Shown here: positions 10,155 through 22,512 of the stretch, in pieces
Numbering within the stretch: the first letter of the stretch is position 1
Layout of the letters: each line of letters begins with the position of its first letter
NCBI RefSeq assembly: GCF_003369915.1
Contig: NW_022881603.1
Location: 36,851,124 to 36,915,123, forward strand
DNA from: Drosophila miranda
Taxonomy: Eukaryota; Arthropoda; Insecta; Diptera; Drosophilidae
Reading direction: 5' to 3'
DNA length: 64,000 nucleotides
The notes under the pieces: model-generated
What the model saw: only the letters and a program-made list of their open reading frames with translations
Database searches by the model: none
Told to the model about the DNA's origin: nothing
Position numbers and translations under genes: made by a program

Positions 10155-12754
10155 ATGCAGCGCCACAGGGAATTATATAAACAGCAATCACTTGCTTTCA
10201 GCCCACGCAATTTCAATGAGCAGAACCGGGAACTCCAGAATGCGGCGCGTGCAAAACAGCGCGAGGATCGTTTTCAAAGCAACCGCATTATTAGTGTTAG
10301 TCCAACTCCCGTCAAGCGTGCGGCACCTATACCGCCCTCAGAGGAGGCGCAGCCACGCCTTACCTATGTCGCTCCTCCTAAGGAGAATCGAAAACCAGAG
10401 CTGCCTCAGCAGCAGAGGAACCCCACCCGGGACCTTTACATAAAGCGCTTCGTGGATTGGAAGGCTGCCAGGAAGGAACAAACAAAGAACGAGCAAATTG
10501 CTCGTCGTGGTCAAAAGATGTTCACATATAAAACCGAAACACTTAAACCTGCGACAAACCCCCAGAAAGAGCAGGAGAACGCTCCGGCATTTGTGCCGCC
10601 AAAAAGGCACTCCTTATATGTTTTGGCAAAAAAAACTCAGTGTACGCAGACGGCAGCGGAGAGAAAACAGCCTTTGGCAACCCAATTGCGTACCCAGGGT
10701 CATCCATCCAGATTGCGCGCTCAGCCTGCGGCAACCATGGCAAAGCTGCAACATGCAACGTCGCGTCCTCAACCGGTCACTGTGAAGACCCAAACATCAA
10801 ACATGAAACATCAGCAAGGAATGTCCAGCCAGCCACAGTGAAGCCTGCACCTTCACGTGCATTGCCCTTGAAGCCTACAGCAGGCCCAAAGCCCAAGGCA
10901 GCAGATTTGGTCGTTGGACCTTCTGCAAATGGGGTTGTTCATTTGCCAAATGTGAGGACGCAACCATTCGAAAAGCCGGCCGTGAGTAAGCCCACCTTAA
11001 AAATCCCAGCAGTGAAACCAAAGCCCATTCAAGGAGGCGGCGGAGGGGGAGCTGCGGGAAAATTTAAGTTGACCGCAGTAGCAAAAGGGCCGGCAATAAA
11101 AAACAAGCTTGCCAGCCAATTGTCGACCAGAATGAAGGCCAAGAGCAACGTCAGCAAGTACGTAGGTCGTCAAAAGAATGTTCGAAATCGGCCGGAGCTG
11201 ATGAGAGAGTTGGTTGAGGCTGGGACCACTGAACTCCCACTGCCTCCCAATACGCCGCTGGAAGAGAAGATAAGTTTCCCTGCTCTGGCCACATTCACGC
11301 AGTGCAATACGAACAATTGCAGTCAAGAAATGATAGAAGCCTTGGGTGAGATTTCAAATCTGAGTCCAGTGGGTCCAATGAGCAGCCACCGAGATTCAAA
11401 AGCGAAGCGGAAATTTGACTTTTCTAGGTACTCTTTGATAAAAACGGCAGCTGAAGAGAGTTTGATCTTGGATCCATATCTGGCTAAGGGTAAGTACAAC
11501 AGGAATAAAATGGAGTAAAATGTAATATTATTGGTTTCCAGATCCAGATGATAAAGAACAAGAAAATTCTACTCTGAAGGCAGCTGCGGAGCAAACCCCT
11601 CCTCGCAGGATTTCCGATGAGAAGCCCAACTACTTAAGTCCATATGTGAGCGTCTCGCGCGGTAAAGTCAACTCTCGCTGTGAGCGTGAGAAGCGAAACA
11701 GCATGTATTTGCCCGGTGAGGAGTATCCTGTTGCCAATCGCCGGGCCCTCGAGTCGGTGCTCTACTTTCGCATACAGCTGGAGAATGAGATTCGACGACT
11801 GCGAGATATCTGCAGCGAGTGGGAAGCCTATAGCAAGGAGAATGAGGCGCATCTGGTTGAGACGGGCGGCATAGATATGATCAATGTGGCCATTGGACAG
11901 ACAAATTTGCTCTCTACCAAGAAATTGATGCAGTTCAGCGGTCTGATTGACCGTTGCGAGGCGGGAGCTACGGGCAAGAACCATCGACCCTACGATGGCA
12001 GCGAGGAGACGAAACCCGTCCAGGCAGAGGATCTGGAAGGGTGGTGGGACATGCTGCGACTCCAGAGTGAGAATGTTGACAAGCGCTTTGATAACTTGAA
12101 GCGATGGAAACAGAACAATAGGCAGGACCCCGATGCAGTTGAGGAATCGAAAATACCAGCCAAGCCTGTGGCCAAACCAAAGTCTAAGCTGGGCAACAAT
12201 TTAAACGCTAAGCCCAAGGTCAAGGCCAGCAGTAACTTGATGCAATTACTCCGCAAGGCCCATGCTGAAATGAAAAAGGCTAAGGCGGATGTGGTATCAG
12301 CGGACGATGCCCCGCAAACTCCATCTCGCAGCAGCACTCAGCGTGTGATCGTAGTCCGCGACCGTCGGTCCTTCTCTCCTGCTCGCACCGTCCTGCGCAT
12401 GTCTGTAGGCGAGAGCCGTTCTTCCAATGGGGGCAACACTCTGCTCAAGTCTGCTATATTGGCCGCAGCCGAACAAAACGCTCTTAATCATACCCCCCTC
12501 CCAATAAGGGACGCCAGTCGATTCAGAAAAAACCAGGGACCAGCAAGCGTGAAAGTCGTGGAGTTATTTTCAGTACAAAGAAAAATGTACGGCACTTCAA
12601 ATTCACCTACGAAGAAGGCACTATTAGCGATGATGAGCCCTTTGGCGGCGATAAGCTAGAGGATTGCGAGGAGGACATGTCGATCGAAGCTTCAGGGGAA
12701 ACACGTTCCGTAGACCAGGGCCCAGCAGAAAATGAGCCGCAATCCGCGTCTTAG
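10155..12754 (+). pseudogene. mars: mars copy 1 (HURP/GKAP family), two frameshifts
   Basis: Mars is the fly HURP/DLGAP5 relative, a microtubule-binding protein of the mitotic spindle. Exon 1 (10155-11489) encodes a basic, Pro/Gln/Lys-rich N-terminal half with an N-terminal RHRELYK segment and KRFVDWKAARKEQ, which fit HURP. A 52-bp intron (11490-11541, GTAAGT...TTTCCAG) precedes exon 2, which holds the GKAP domain (RIQLENEIRRL, LRDICSEWE, VAIGQTNLL, QFSGLIDRCE, DLEGWWDMLRLQ). Lesions are a 7-bp loss near 10812 and a 6-C run at 12493-12498 where other copies have 7 C, each shifting the frame. Unlike copies 2-6 it keeps CGA (not TGA) near the exon 1 end and a TAG at 12752-12754, likely the ancestral stop. 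Confidence 0.85.
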
Positions 12755-12906
12755 GCCATCCACCGAGTTTATGTAGTTTATCTATCATTTATTATTTAAA
12801 GTTACGTTTTTGTTTATATGTATAGTATTATTTAATTCTGAAAATTATGTTTCAATTTCAAAGCCTTGTTTTATATATTTTTTTTAATTAAGTACATTAT
12901 CAATCA

Positions 12907-12912
12907 AATAAA
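12907..12912 (+). promoter_or_regulatory. mars polyadenylation signal AATAAA
   Basis: AATAAA lies about 150 bp after the mars stop and only 9 bases before the next DINE begins. The same signal ends every tandem copy, so the junction with the DINE always falls just after it (for example near 25271, 31400, 38535 and 44531). A DINE inserted here in the founder. Confidence 0.65.
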
Positions 12913-12921
12913 GGAAAAAAA

Positions 12922-14035
12922 CGAGGGGGAACGTTGTGAGTTGCTGCGGACACCGCAACTCTACAGTTATACCCGATACTAAGTCAGTATGGCTCTCCTC
13001 CGGCAGACGCCGCTAATATTAAACGACACGACAAAGAGTGCGTGCGAGAGAGACAGAAAATCAGTCTGAGCGTGACGTCGGGCGCTGCGTAGCCACTGCA
13101 AAATGATTTGTTCCTATTGGCTATAAAAATGATCTGATCTGATCCAGATTCAGCAATCTGATAGATATGGTCATTATCTATGATTCTGCGTTTTTAGTTT
13201 TCTCGAATGTGCAATATTGTGGATGCAACAGATTTTCGTCCTTTGTGTGGGCGGAAGGGGGTGGGGCGAAATTTTGAGATACACGTTTTATAGTAAGATC
13301 TAACAGGAGTGCGGATACCAAATTTGGTTACTATAGCCTTAATAGTCTCTGAGATTTTTGAATATCCCCAGATTTTCGTCCTTTGCGGGGGCGGAAGGGG
13401 GTATGGCGAAATTTTGAAACAAACTCATCTCGGTCCGATATATTAGGAGTGTGGATACCAAATTTGGTTGCTCTAGCTTTTGTAGTCTCTGAGATCTAGG
13501 CGCAAATGTTTTACTCTAAGCAAAGCCGCCTATGCTACGTGTGTGTTAGAGAGAGACAGGGCGGGAAAAAAATGAAATTGTTTTCTTGATTCTAGCTATA
13601 ATAATAATACGATCCAATTCAGATTCCGCAGTCTTAAAGATATGGTCATTCTCTACAATTCTACGTTTTTGGTTTTCTCATATCTTTAAAATTGTGGATG
13701 CCACAAACTTTCGTCTTTTGTGGGGGCGGAAGTGGGCGGGGCGAAGTTTTGACATATTTTTGTAGCAGTGACATATCACAGAAGTCTGGGTCCAAAACAT
13801 CGTTGCTCTAGCTCTTATAGTCTTTGAGCACTAGGCGCTGAAGGGGACGGACAGACGGACGGACGGACAGACGGACAGACGGACAGACAGACAGGGCTCA
13901 ATCGACTCGGCTATTGATGCTGATCAAGAATATATATACTTTATGGGGTCGGAAACGATTCCTTCTGGACGTTACACACATCCACTTTTACCACAAATCT
14001 AATATACCCCAATACTCATTTTGAGTATCGGGTAT
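12922..14035 (-). mobile_element. DINE-1/Helentron-type element D2 (hybrid junction)
   Basis: Same structure as D1, but flanked on the left by the mars 3' end and on the right by I-element RNase H sequence, so it joins unit 1 to unit 2. After GGGTATAAAAA it runs straight into CTATATTTTATGAG, about 495 bp further into the I element than D1. It has GGGCGGGAAAA in the GA-rich block, shared with D7. Confidence 0.85.
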
Positions 14036-15131
14036 AAAAACTATATTTTATGAGATTCTGAACAAGTACAGAAAGGACGACTGGAACATTCTATCAAGAG
14101 ATGCCTCAGTTACAGAAAGTACATGTGGCATAGGAATAGTAGAATGGCCTAGTGGAAATATCCACAAGTACAAAATAGAAAACAGATTATCCTCAGTAGG
14201 TGCCGAACTCGTAGGCCTTAAAAAGGCCTGCGAACTATGTCTTAAATATAATTACAAAAAGGCTTTGATTTTAAGTGATGGATTAGGAGCTATTAATTTA
14301 ATTAAAAATAAGAATACAGACTCGTACCTAGTGAATGATATTCACAACATAATTAACCAATCAGACATTCAGAAACTTGACATTCTATGGTCCCTGGTCA
14401 CAAGGGTGTGGCCATCAACGAAAAGACTGACATAGCAGCAAAGGCTGCTACAAGTGAGGGGTTTACAATAAATATAAAACACAGCTACAAGGAGGCTCAA
14501 AGAGAAATTAGGAACTTTTTAGTATACAAATGGAATGAGGACTACAGGACGAAGTGTAGGACGAAGGGATCCAGCCTCATAGACATATTTCCAGACATAC
14601 CCAGTAAACCCTGGCATTTTTCTCTTAAATGGAATGCTAAAAGCATCAAGACCATTAACAGACTTATGACGGGACACACATACGACAAAGTCTTCCTACA
14701 CAGAATCAAAGCAATTGACTCAAATATCTGCGAAACGTGCAATGTAACTGAATATGCCGAACACCTGATCTTCGATTGCCAAAGATTTGCCGGGCTCAGA
14801 AGGAAATTCAAAATCTTTAAATATTATAACAATTTACATCAATTATTAATAAAAAAAAGAGCCGCTACATCTCAGAGAACTGGCAATCTTCATCAAAACT
14901 GCTGACTTAAACTTTTGACCCCTTTTTTCTTCATCATGTTATAAAGTAATTTCAGTTTATTTTCTAAAACAGTTAAGTAATTTTCCTCTTTTTTTTATAT
15001 ACCGACCTGTCAAACTCGCCAAACTACATCACCAGTATCTGATCAATGTGGCTACAGTGCTACAATCAAAATTCCAATCATCCTTGAGATGATTTAAAAA
15101 AAAAAAAAAAAAAAAACAAAAAACAAAAAAA
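14036..15131 (+). mobile_element. I-element 3' fragment, unit 2
   Basis: Only the RNase H domain, C-terminal finger and A-rich tail of the I element remain. The frame has lost one G near 14390 (ATGGTCCCTGG in place of ATGGGTCCCTGG), so the RNase H reading frame is broken between its third Asp region and VPGHKG. Followed by the target duplication at 15133-15144. Confidence 0.85.
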
Positions 15132-15144
15132 TATTTCTTTTGGT

Positions 15145-16375
15145 TGAATACTAGCTAGAAACGACTATCAGCACTGAACACATATTTTTAACCGATAATC
15201 TAATCAATTTTATATAAAAGTGGCTAATTTTAAGTACCATCTTTATTGGCATTGTTTATAAAATAAGGTTTCAATAAAAAATGTCAACAATTTCCACTAA
15301 GTTTATTTCTTTACATGGTAACTACCCATTTGCTACATATTAAAATCATTTTTATAAAGGGGAATATGTGTACTTTTCAAAATTGTTGGCCCGTTCTTTT
15401 CCATATAAGCCCCATGGAAGCGCCAGTGTGAAAAACCCCCGTTATGCATATTTTTACATTCCTTTTTTTATATTTTTGAAAACATTGAGATTTTGATGGC
15501 AAGTGATCAAGATTTCGATGATTTCCCGCATTAATAATCGATGTGGCTCTAAATTGCATTTTTACACGACTTCTACATTGGGGCATTGGCTAAGAGGGTG
15601 AGTGCATAACCTTAATATACTGGAAAATACTATGGAAAGTATTTTTATATTTTGCAAGGTGTGTGAACCAGACATTGTGGCAAGAAAATTAGTGTACTAA
15701 GTGACTTGGCGATAAAATATACGGTCTGAAATATGCCACATATACCCACTTAAGACCCTCTATTTAAACAGTCATTGTAGATACCTCCTATCCCTTCTTT
15801 TACTCACAAAAAAAAAACCCACTATATCCACGATTTTCACTATTTTCGGTGCAATATTGAAATACCCCTTTGGCATACAATGGGCTAATCGTTCTGTGAT
15901 TTGATATTATTAGCTTGCTAGGACTTTATAGCTGAACATGAAGTTTATCCGATTGATAGATTATTTTTCTAAAATAGTAGCCAACTTTTGCTAGTCATTC
16001 TTATTGGATTTGTTTAGAATTTTCACGAGTTTTCAAAGTGAAAATTTTGAAAAATATACCGCTAAAAATTATTGTGTAAAAAAAGCACTACCTTTAAAAA
16101 ACCTGCACACAAAATACCAGATTAAATTGTTAAACAAATTCCAAGTCCCCAATCTATCAAAAAAAGTTTCCTTGCCAGGTAAAAAAGAGGTAAATATTAT
16201 TATTATTAGTATTATTTTCCGCGGTCTAACTCGAGTTGTTATCCAGTTTAAATAAAGGGGCTTAAGTGGGCTAAGTTCGTTTTTTCATCGGTATGGCACG
16301 CTGAAAAGGCGCCATTCTTAAGAAGCGTCCCTCCATTTTTTTTAAACTCCTAAATAATTACTGCTCGACGTCATA
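15145..16375 (+). other. mars upstream flank, copy 2
   Basis: Nearly identical to the copy 1 flank, with the same GGCTAAGAGGG variant (near 15588) and the 83-codon frame at 16004-16255. No gene seen. Confidence 0.5.
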
Positions 16376-19026
16376 ATGCAGCGCCACAGGGAATTATATA
16401 AACAGCAATCACTTGCTTTCAGCCCACGCAATTTCAATGAGCAGAACCGGGAACTCCAGAATGCGGCGCGTGCAAAACAGCGCGAGGATCGTTTTCAAAG
16501 CAACCGCATTATTAGTGTTAGTCCAACTCCCGTCAAGCGTGCGGCACCTATACCGCCCTCAGAGGAGGCGCAGCCACGCCTTACCTATGTCGCTCCTCCT
16601 AAGGAGAATCGAAAACCAGAGCTGCCTCAGCAGCAGAGGAACCCCACCCGGGACCTTTACATAAAGCGCTTCGTGGATTGGAAGGCTGCCAGGAAGGAAC
16701 AAACAAAGAACGAGCAAATTGCTCGTCGTGGTCAAAAGATGTTCACATATAAAACCGAAACACTTAAACCTGCGACAAACCCCAGAAAGAGCAGGAGAAC
16801 GCTCCGGCATTTGTGCCGCCAAAAAGGCACTCCTTATATGTTTTGGCAAAAAAAACTCAGTGTACGCAGACGGCAGCGGAGAGAAAACAGCCTTTGGCAA
16901 CCCAATTGGGTACCCAGGGTCATCCATCCAGATTGCGCGCTCAGCCTGCGGCAACCATGGCAAAGCTGCAACATGCAACGTCGCGTCCTCAACCGGTCAC
17001 TGTGAAGACCCAAACATCAAACATGAAACATCAAACATCAGCAAGGAATGTCCAGCCAGCCACAGTGAAGCCTGCACCTTCACGTGCATTGCCCTTGAAG
17101 CCTACAGCAGGCCCAAAGCCCAAGGCAGCAGATTTGGTCGTTGGACCTTCTGCAAATGGGGTTGTTCATTTGCCAAATGTGAGGACGCAACCATTCGAAA
17201 AGCCGGCCGTGAGTAAGCCCACCTTAAAAATACCAGCAGTGAAACCAAAGCCCATTCAAGGAGGCGGCGGAGGGGGAGCTGCGGGAAAATTTAAGTCGAC
17301 CGCAGTAGCAAAAGGGCCGGCAATAAAAAACAAGCTTGCCAGCCAATTGTCGACCAGAATGAAGGCCAAGAGCAACGTCAGCAAGTACGTAGGTCTTCAA
17401 AAGAATGTTCGAAATCGGCCGGAGCTGATGAGAGAGTTGGTTGAGGCTGGGACCACTGAACTCCCACTGCCTCCCAATACGCCGCTGGAAGAGAAGATAA
17501 GTTTCCCTGCTCTGGCCACATTCACGCAGTGCAAGACGATCAATTGCAGTCAAGAAATGATAGAAGCCTTGGGTGAGATTTCAAATCTGAGTCCAGTGGG
17601 TCCAATGAGCAGCCACTGAGATTCGAAAGCGAAGCGGAAATTTGACTTTTCTAGGTACTCTTTGATAAAAACGGCAGCTGAAGAGAGTTTGATCTTGGAT
17701 CCATATCTGGCTAAGGGTAAGTACAACAGGAATAAAATGGAGTAAAATGTAATATTATTGGTTTCCAGATCCAGATGATAAAGAACAAGAAAATTCTACT
17801 CTGAAGGCAGCTGCGGAGCAAACCCCTCCTCGCAGGATTTCCGATGAGAAGCCCAACTACTTAAGTCCATATGTGAGCGTCTCGCGCGGTAAAGTCAACT
17901 CTCGCTGTGATCGTGAGAAGCGAAACAGCATGTATTTGCCCGGTGAGGAGTATCCTGTTGCCAATCGGCGGGCCCTCGAGTCGGTGCTCTACTTTCGCAT
18001 ACAGCTGGAGAATGAGATTCGACGACTGCGAGATATCTGCAGCGAGTGGGAAGCCTATAGCAAGGAGAATGAGGCGCATCTGGTTGAGACGGGCGGCATA
18101 GATATGATCAATGTGGCCATTGGACAGACAAATTTGCTCTCTACCAAGAAATTGATGCAGTTCAGCGGTCTGATTGACCGTTGCGAGGCGGGAGCTACGG
18201 GCAAGAACCATCGACCCTACGATGGCAGCGAGGAGACGAAACCCGTCCAGGCAGAGGATCTGGAAGGGTGGTGGGACATGCTGCGACTCCAGAGTGAGAA
18301 TGTTGACAAGCGCTTTGATAACTTGAAGCGATGGAAACAGAACAATTGGCAGGACCCCGATGCAGTTGAGGAATCGAAAATACCAGCCAAGCCTGTGGCC
18401 AAACCAAAGTCTAAGCTGGGCAACAATTTAAACGCTAAGCCCAAGGTCAAGGCCAGCAGTAACTTGATGCAATTACTCCGCAAGGCCCATGCTGAAATGA
18501 AAAAGGCTAAGGCGGATGTGGTATCAGCGGACGATGCCCCGCAAACTCCATCTCGCAGCAGCACTCAGCGTGTGATCGTAGTACGCGACCGTCGGTCCTT
18601 CTCTCCTGCTCGCACCGTCCTGCGCATGTCTGTAGGCGAGAGCCGTTCTTCCAATGGTGGCAACACTCTGCTCAAGTCTGCTATATTGGCCGCAGCCGAA
18701 CAAAACGCTCTTAATCATACCCCCCTCCCAATAAGGGACGCCAGTCGATTCAGAAAAAACCAGGGACCAGCAAGCGTGAAAGTCGTGGAGTTATTTTCAG
18801 TACAAAGAAAAATGTACGGCACTTCAAATTCACCTACGAAGAAGGCACTATTAGCGATGATGAGCCCTTTGGCGGCGATAAGCTAGAGGATTGCGAGGAG
18901 GACATGTCGATCGAAGCTTCAGGGGAAACACGTTCCGTAGACCAGGGCCCAGCAGAAAATGAGCCGCAATCCGCGTCTTGGGCCATCCATCGAGTTTATG
19001 TAGTTTATCTATCATTTATTATTTAA
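16376..19026 (+). pseudogene. mars: mars copy 2, multiple lesions
   Basis: Same gene layout as copy 1, with exon 1 from 16376, a 52-bp intron at 17717-17768 and exon 2 to 19026. Lesions are a one-C loss at 16780-16783 that shifts the frame after TLKPATNP, the CGA-to-TGA change at 17617-17619 about 33 codons before the splice donor, and the 6-C run at 18720-18725 that shifts exon 2 just past the GKAP region. The likely ancestral TAG stop has become TGG, so the undamaged frame would run 15 codons further to a TAA. The 7 bp lost in copy 1 is present here. Most of the GKAP domain is intact at residue level. Confidence 0.85.
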
Positions 19027-19149
19027 AGTTACGTTTTTGTTTATATGTATAGTATTATTTAATTCTGAAAATTATGTTTCAATTTCAAAGCCTTGTTTTA
19101 TATTTTTTTTTTAATTAAGTACATCAATCAATCAAATAAAGGAAAAAAA

Positions 19150-20270
19150 CGAGGGGGAACGTTGTGAGTTGCTGCGGACACCGCAACTCTACAGTTATAC
19201 CCGATACTAAGTCAGTATGGCTCTCCTCCGGCAGACGCCGCTAATATTAAACGACACGACAAAGAGTGCGTGCGAGAGAGACAGAAAATCAGTCTGAGCG
19301 TGACGTCGGGCGCTGCGTAGCCACTGCAAATTGATTTGTTCCTATTGGCTATAAAAATGATCTGATCTGATCCAGATTCAGCAATCTGATAGATATGGTC
19401 ATTATCTATGATTCTGCGTTTTTAGTTTTCTCGAATGTGCAATATTGTGGATGCAACAGATTTTCGTCCTTTGTGTGGGCGGAAGAGGTGGGGTGAAATT
19501 TTGAGATACACGTTTTATAGTAAGATCTAACAGGAGTTAGATACCAAATACCAAATTTGGTTACTCTAGCCTTAATAGTCTCTGAGATTTTTGAATATCC
19601 CCAGATTTTCGTCCTTTGCGGGGCGGAAGGGGGTGTGGCGAAATTTTGAAACAAACTCGTCTCGGTCCGATATATTAGGAGTGTGGATACCAAATTTGTT
19701 TGCTCTAGCTTTTGTAGTCTCTGAGATCTAGGCGCTAATGTTTTACTCTAAGCAAAGCCGCCTATGCTACGTGTGTGTTAGAGAGAGACAGGGCGAGAAA
19801 AAAATGAAATTGTTTTCTTGATGCTGGCTATAATAATAATACGATCCAATTCAGATTCCGCAGTCTTAAAGATATGGTCATTCTCTACAATTCTACGTTT
19901 TTGGTTTTCTCATATCTTTAAAATTGTGGATGCCACAGATTTTCGTCCTTTGTGGGGGCGGAAGTGGGCGGGGCGAAGTTTTGAAATATTTTTGTAGCAG
20001 TGACATATCACAGAAGTCTGGGTCCAAAACATCGTTGCTCTAGCTCTTATAGTCTTTGAGCACTAGGCGCTGAAGGGGACGGACAGACGGACGGACGGAC
20101 AGACGGACAGACGGACAGACAGACAGGGCTCAATCGACTCGGCTATTGATGCTGATCAAGAATATATATACTTTATGGGGTCGGAAACGATTCCTTCTGG
20201 ACGTTACACACATCCACTTTTACCACAAATCTAATATACCCCAATACTCATTTTGAGTATCGGGTATAAA
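19150..20270 (-). mobile_element. DINE-1/Helentron-type element D3
   Basis: Junction of units 2 and 3, with mars 3' end on the left and I RNase H on the right. It carries a diagnostic GAGTTAGATACCAAATACC variant (near 19535), shared with D4, D5a and D6 but not with D1, D2, D7 or D8. Confidence 0.85.
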
Positions 20271-21317
20271 AACTATATTTTATGAGATTCTGAACAAGTA
20301 CAGAAAGGACGACTGGAACATTCTATCAACAGATGCCTCAGTTACAGAAAGTACATGTGGCATAGGAATAGTAGAATGGCCTAGTGGAAATATCCACAAG
20401 TACAAAATAGAAAACAGATTATCCTCAGTAGGTGCCGAACTCGTAGGCCTTAAAAAGGCCTGCGAACTATGTCTTAAATATAATTACAAAAAGGCTTTGA
20501 TTTTAAGGGATGGATTAGGAGCTATTAATTTAATTAAAAATAAGAATACAGACTCGTACCTAGTGAATGATATTCACAACATAATTAACCAATCAGACAT
20601 TCAGAAACTTGACATTCTATGGGTCCCTGGTCACAAGGGTGTGGCCATCAACGAAAAGACTGACATAGCAGCAAAGGCTGCTACAAGTGAGGGGTTTACA
20701 ATAAATATAAAACACAGCTACAAGGAGGCTCAAAGAGAAATTAGGAACTTTTTAGTATACAAATGGAATGAGGACTACAGAACGAAGTGTAGGACGAAGG
20801 GATCCAGCCTCATAGACATATTTCCAGACATACCCAGTAAACCCTGGCATTTTTCTCTTAAATGGAATGCTAAAAGCATCAAGACCATTAACAGACTTAT
20901 GACGGGACACACATACGACAAAGTCTTCCTACACAGAATCAAAGCAATTGACTCAAATATCTGCGAAACGTGCAATGTAACTGAATATGCCGAACACCTG
21001 ATCTTCGATTGCCAAAGATTTGCCGGGCTCAGAAGGAAATTCAAAATCTTTAAATATTATAACAATTTACATCAATTATTAATAAAAAAAAGAGCCGCTA
21101 CATCTCAGAGAGCTGGCAGTCTTCATCAAAACTGCTGACTTAAACTTTTGACCACTTTTTTCTTCATCATGTTATAAAGTAATTTCAGTTTATTTTCTAA
21201 AACAGTTAAGTAATTTTACTCTTTTTTTTATAAACTCGCCAAACTACATCACCAGTATCTGATCAATGTGGCACAGTGCTACGATCAAAATTCCGATCAT
21301 CCTTAAGATAATTTAAC

Positions 21318-21350
<33 letters not shown>
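20271..21350 (+). mobile_element. I-element 3' fragment, unit 3
   Basis: RNase H and C-terminal finger frame open through the fragment without a start codon at its edge. The poly(A) tail is unusually long, about 30 uninterrupted A (21321-21350). Target duplication ATTGCTTTTGGT follows at 21351-21362. Confidence 0.85.
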
Positions 21351-21354
<4 letters not shown>

Positions 21355-21362
21355 CTTTTGGT

Positions 21363-22512
21363 TGAATACTAGCTAGCAACGACTATCAGCACTGAACACA
21401 TATTTTTAACCCATAATCTAATCAGTTTTATATAAAAGTGGCTAATTTTAAGTACCATCTTTATTGGCATTGTTTATAAAATAAGGTTTCAATACAAAAT
21501 GTCAACAATTTCCACTAAGTTAATTTCTTTACATGGTAACTACCCATTTGCTACATATTAAAATCATTTATATAAAGGGGAATATGTGTACTTTTCAAAA
21601 TTGTTGGCCCGTTCTTTTCCATATAAGCCCCATGGAAGCGCCAGTGTGAAAAACCCCCGTTATGCATATTTTTACATTCCTTTTTTTATACTTTTGAAAA
21701 CATTGAGATTTTGATGGCAAGTGATCAAGATTTCGATGATTTCCCGCATTAATAATCGATGTGGCTCTAAATTGCATTTTTACACGACTTCTACATTGGG
21801 GCATTGGCTAAGAGGGTGAGTGCATAACCTTAATATACTGGAAAATACTATGGAAAGTATTTTTATATTTTGCAAGGTGTGTGAACCAGACATTGTGGCA
21901 AGAAAATTAGTGTACTAAGTGACTTGGCGATAAAATATACGGTCTGAAATATGCCACATATACCCACTTAAGACCCCTCTATTTAAACAGTCATTGTAGA
22001 TACCTCCTATCCCTTCTTTTACTCATCGTTCTGTGATTTGATATTATTAGCTTGCTAGGACTTTATAGCTGAACATGAAGTTTATCCGATTGATAGATTA
22101 TTTTTCTAAAATAGTAGCCAACTTTTGCTAGTCATTCTTATTGGATTTGTTTAGAATTTTCACGAGTTTTCAAAGTGAAAATTTTGAAAAATATACCGCT
22201 AAAAATTATTGTGTAAAAAAAGCACTACCTTTAGAAAACCTGCATACAAAATACCAGATTAAATTGTTAAACAAATTCCAAGTCCCCAATCTATCAAAAA
22301 AAGTTTCCTTGCCAGGTAAAAAAGAGGTAAATATTATTATTATTAGTATTATTTTCCGCGGTCTAACTCGAGTTGTTATCCAGTTTAAATAAAGGGGCTT
22401 AAGTGGGCTAAGTTCGTTTTTTCATCGGTATGGCACGCTGAAAAGGCGCCATTCTTAAGAAGCGTCCCTCCATTTTTTTTAAACTCCTAAATAATTACTG
22501 CTCGACGTCATA
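21363..22512 (+). other. mars upstream flank, copy 3
   Basis: As the other flanks but shorter. About 100 bp, including an A-run and the GGCATACAATGGG segment, is missing at about 22025. The 83-codon frame is at 22141-22392. No gene seen. Confidence 0.5.
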
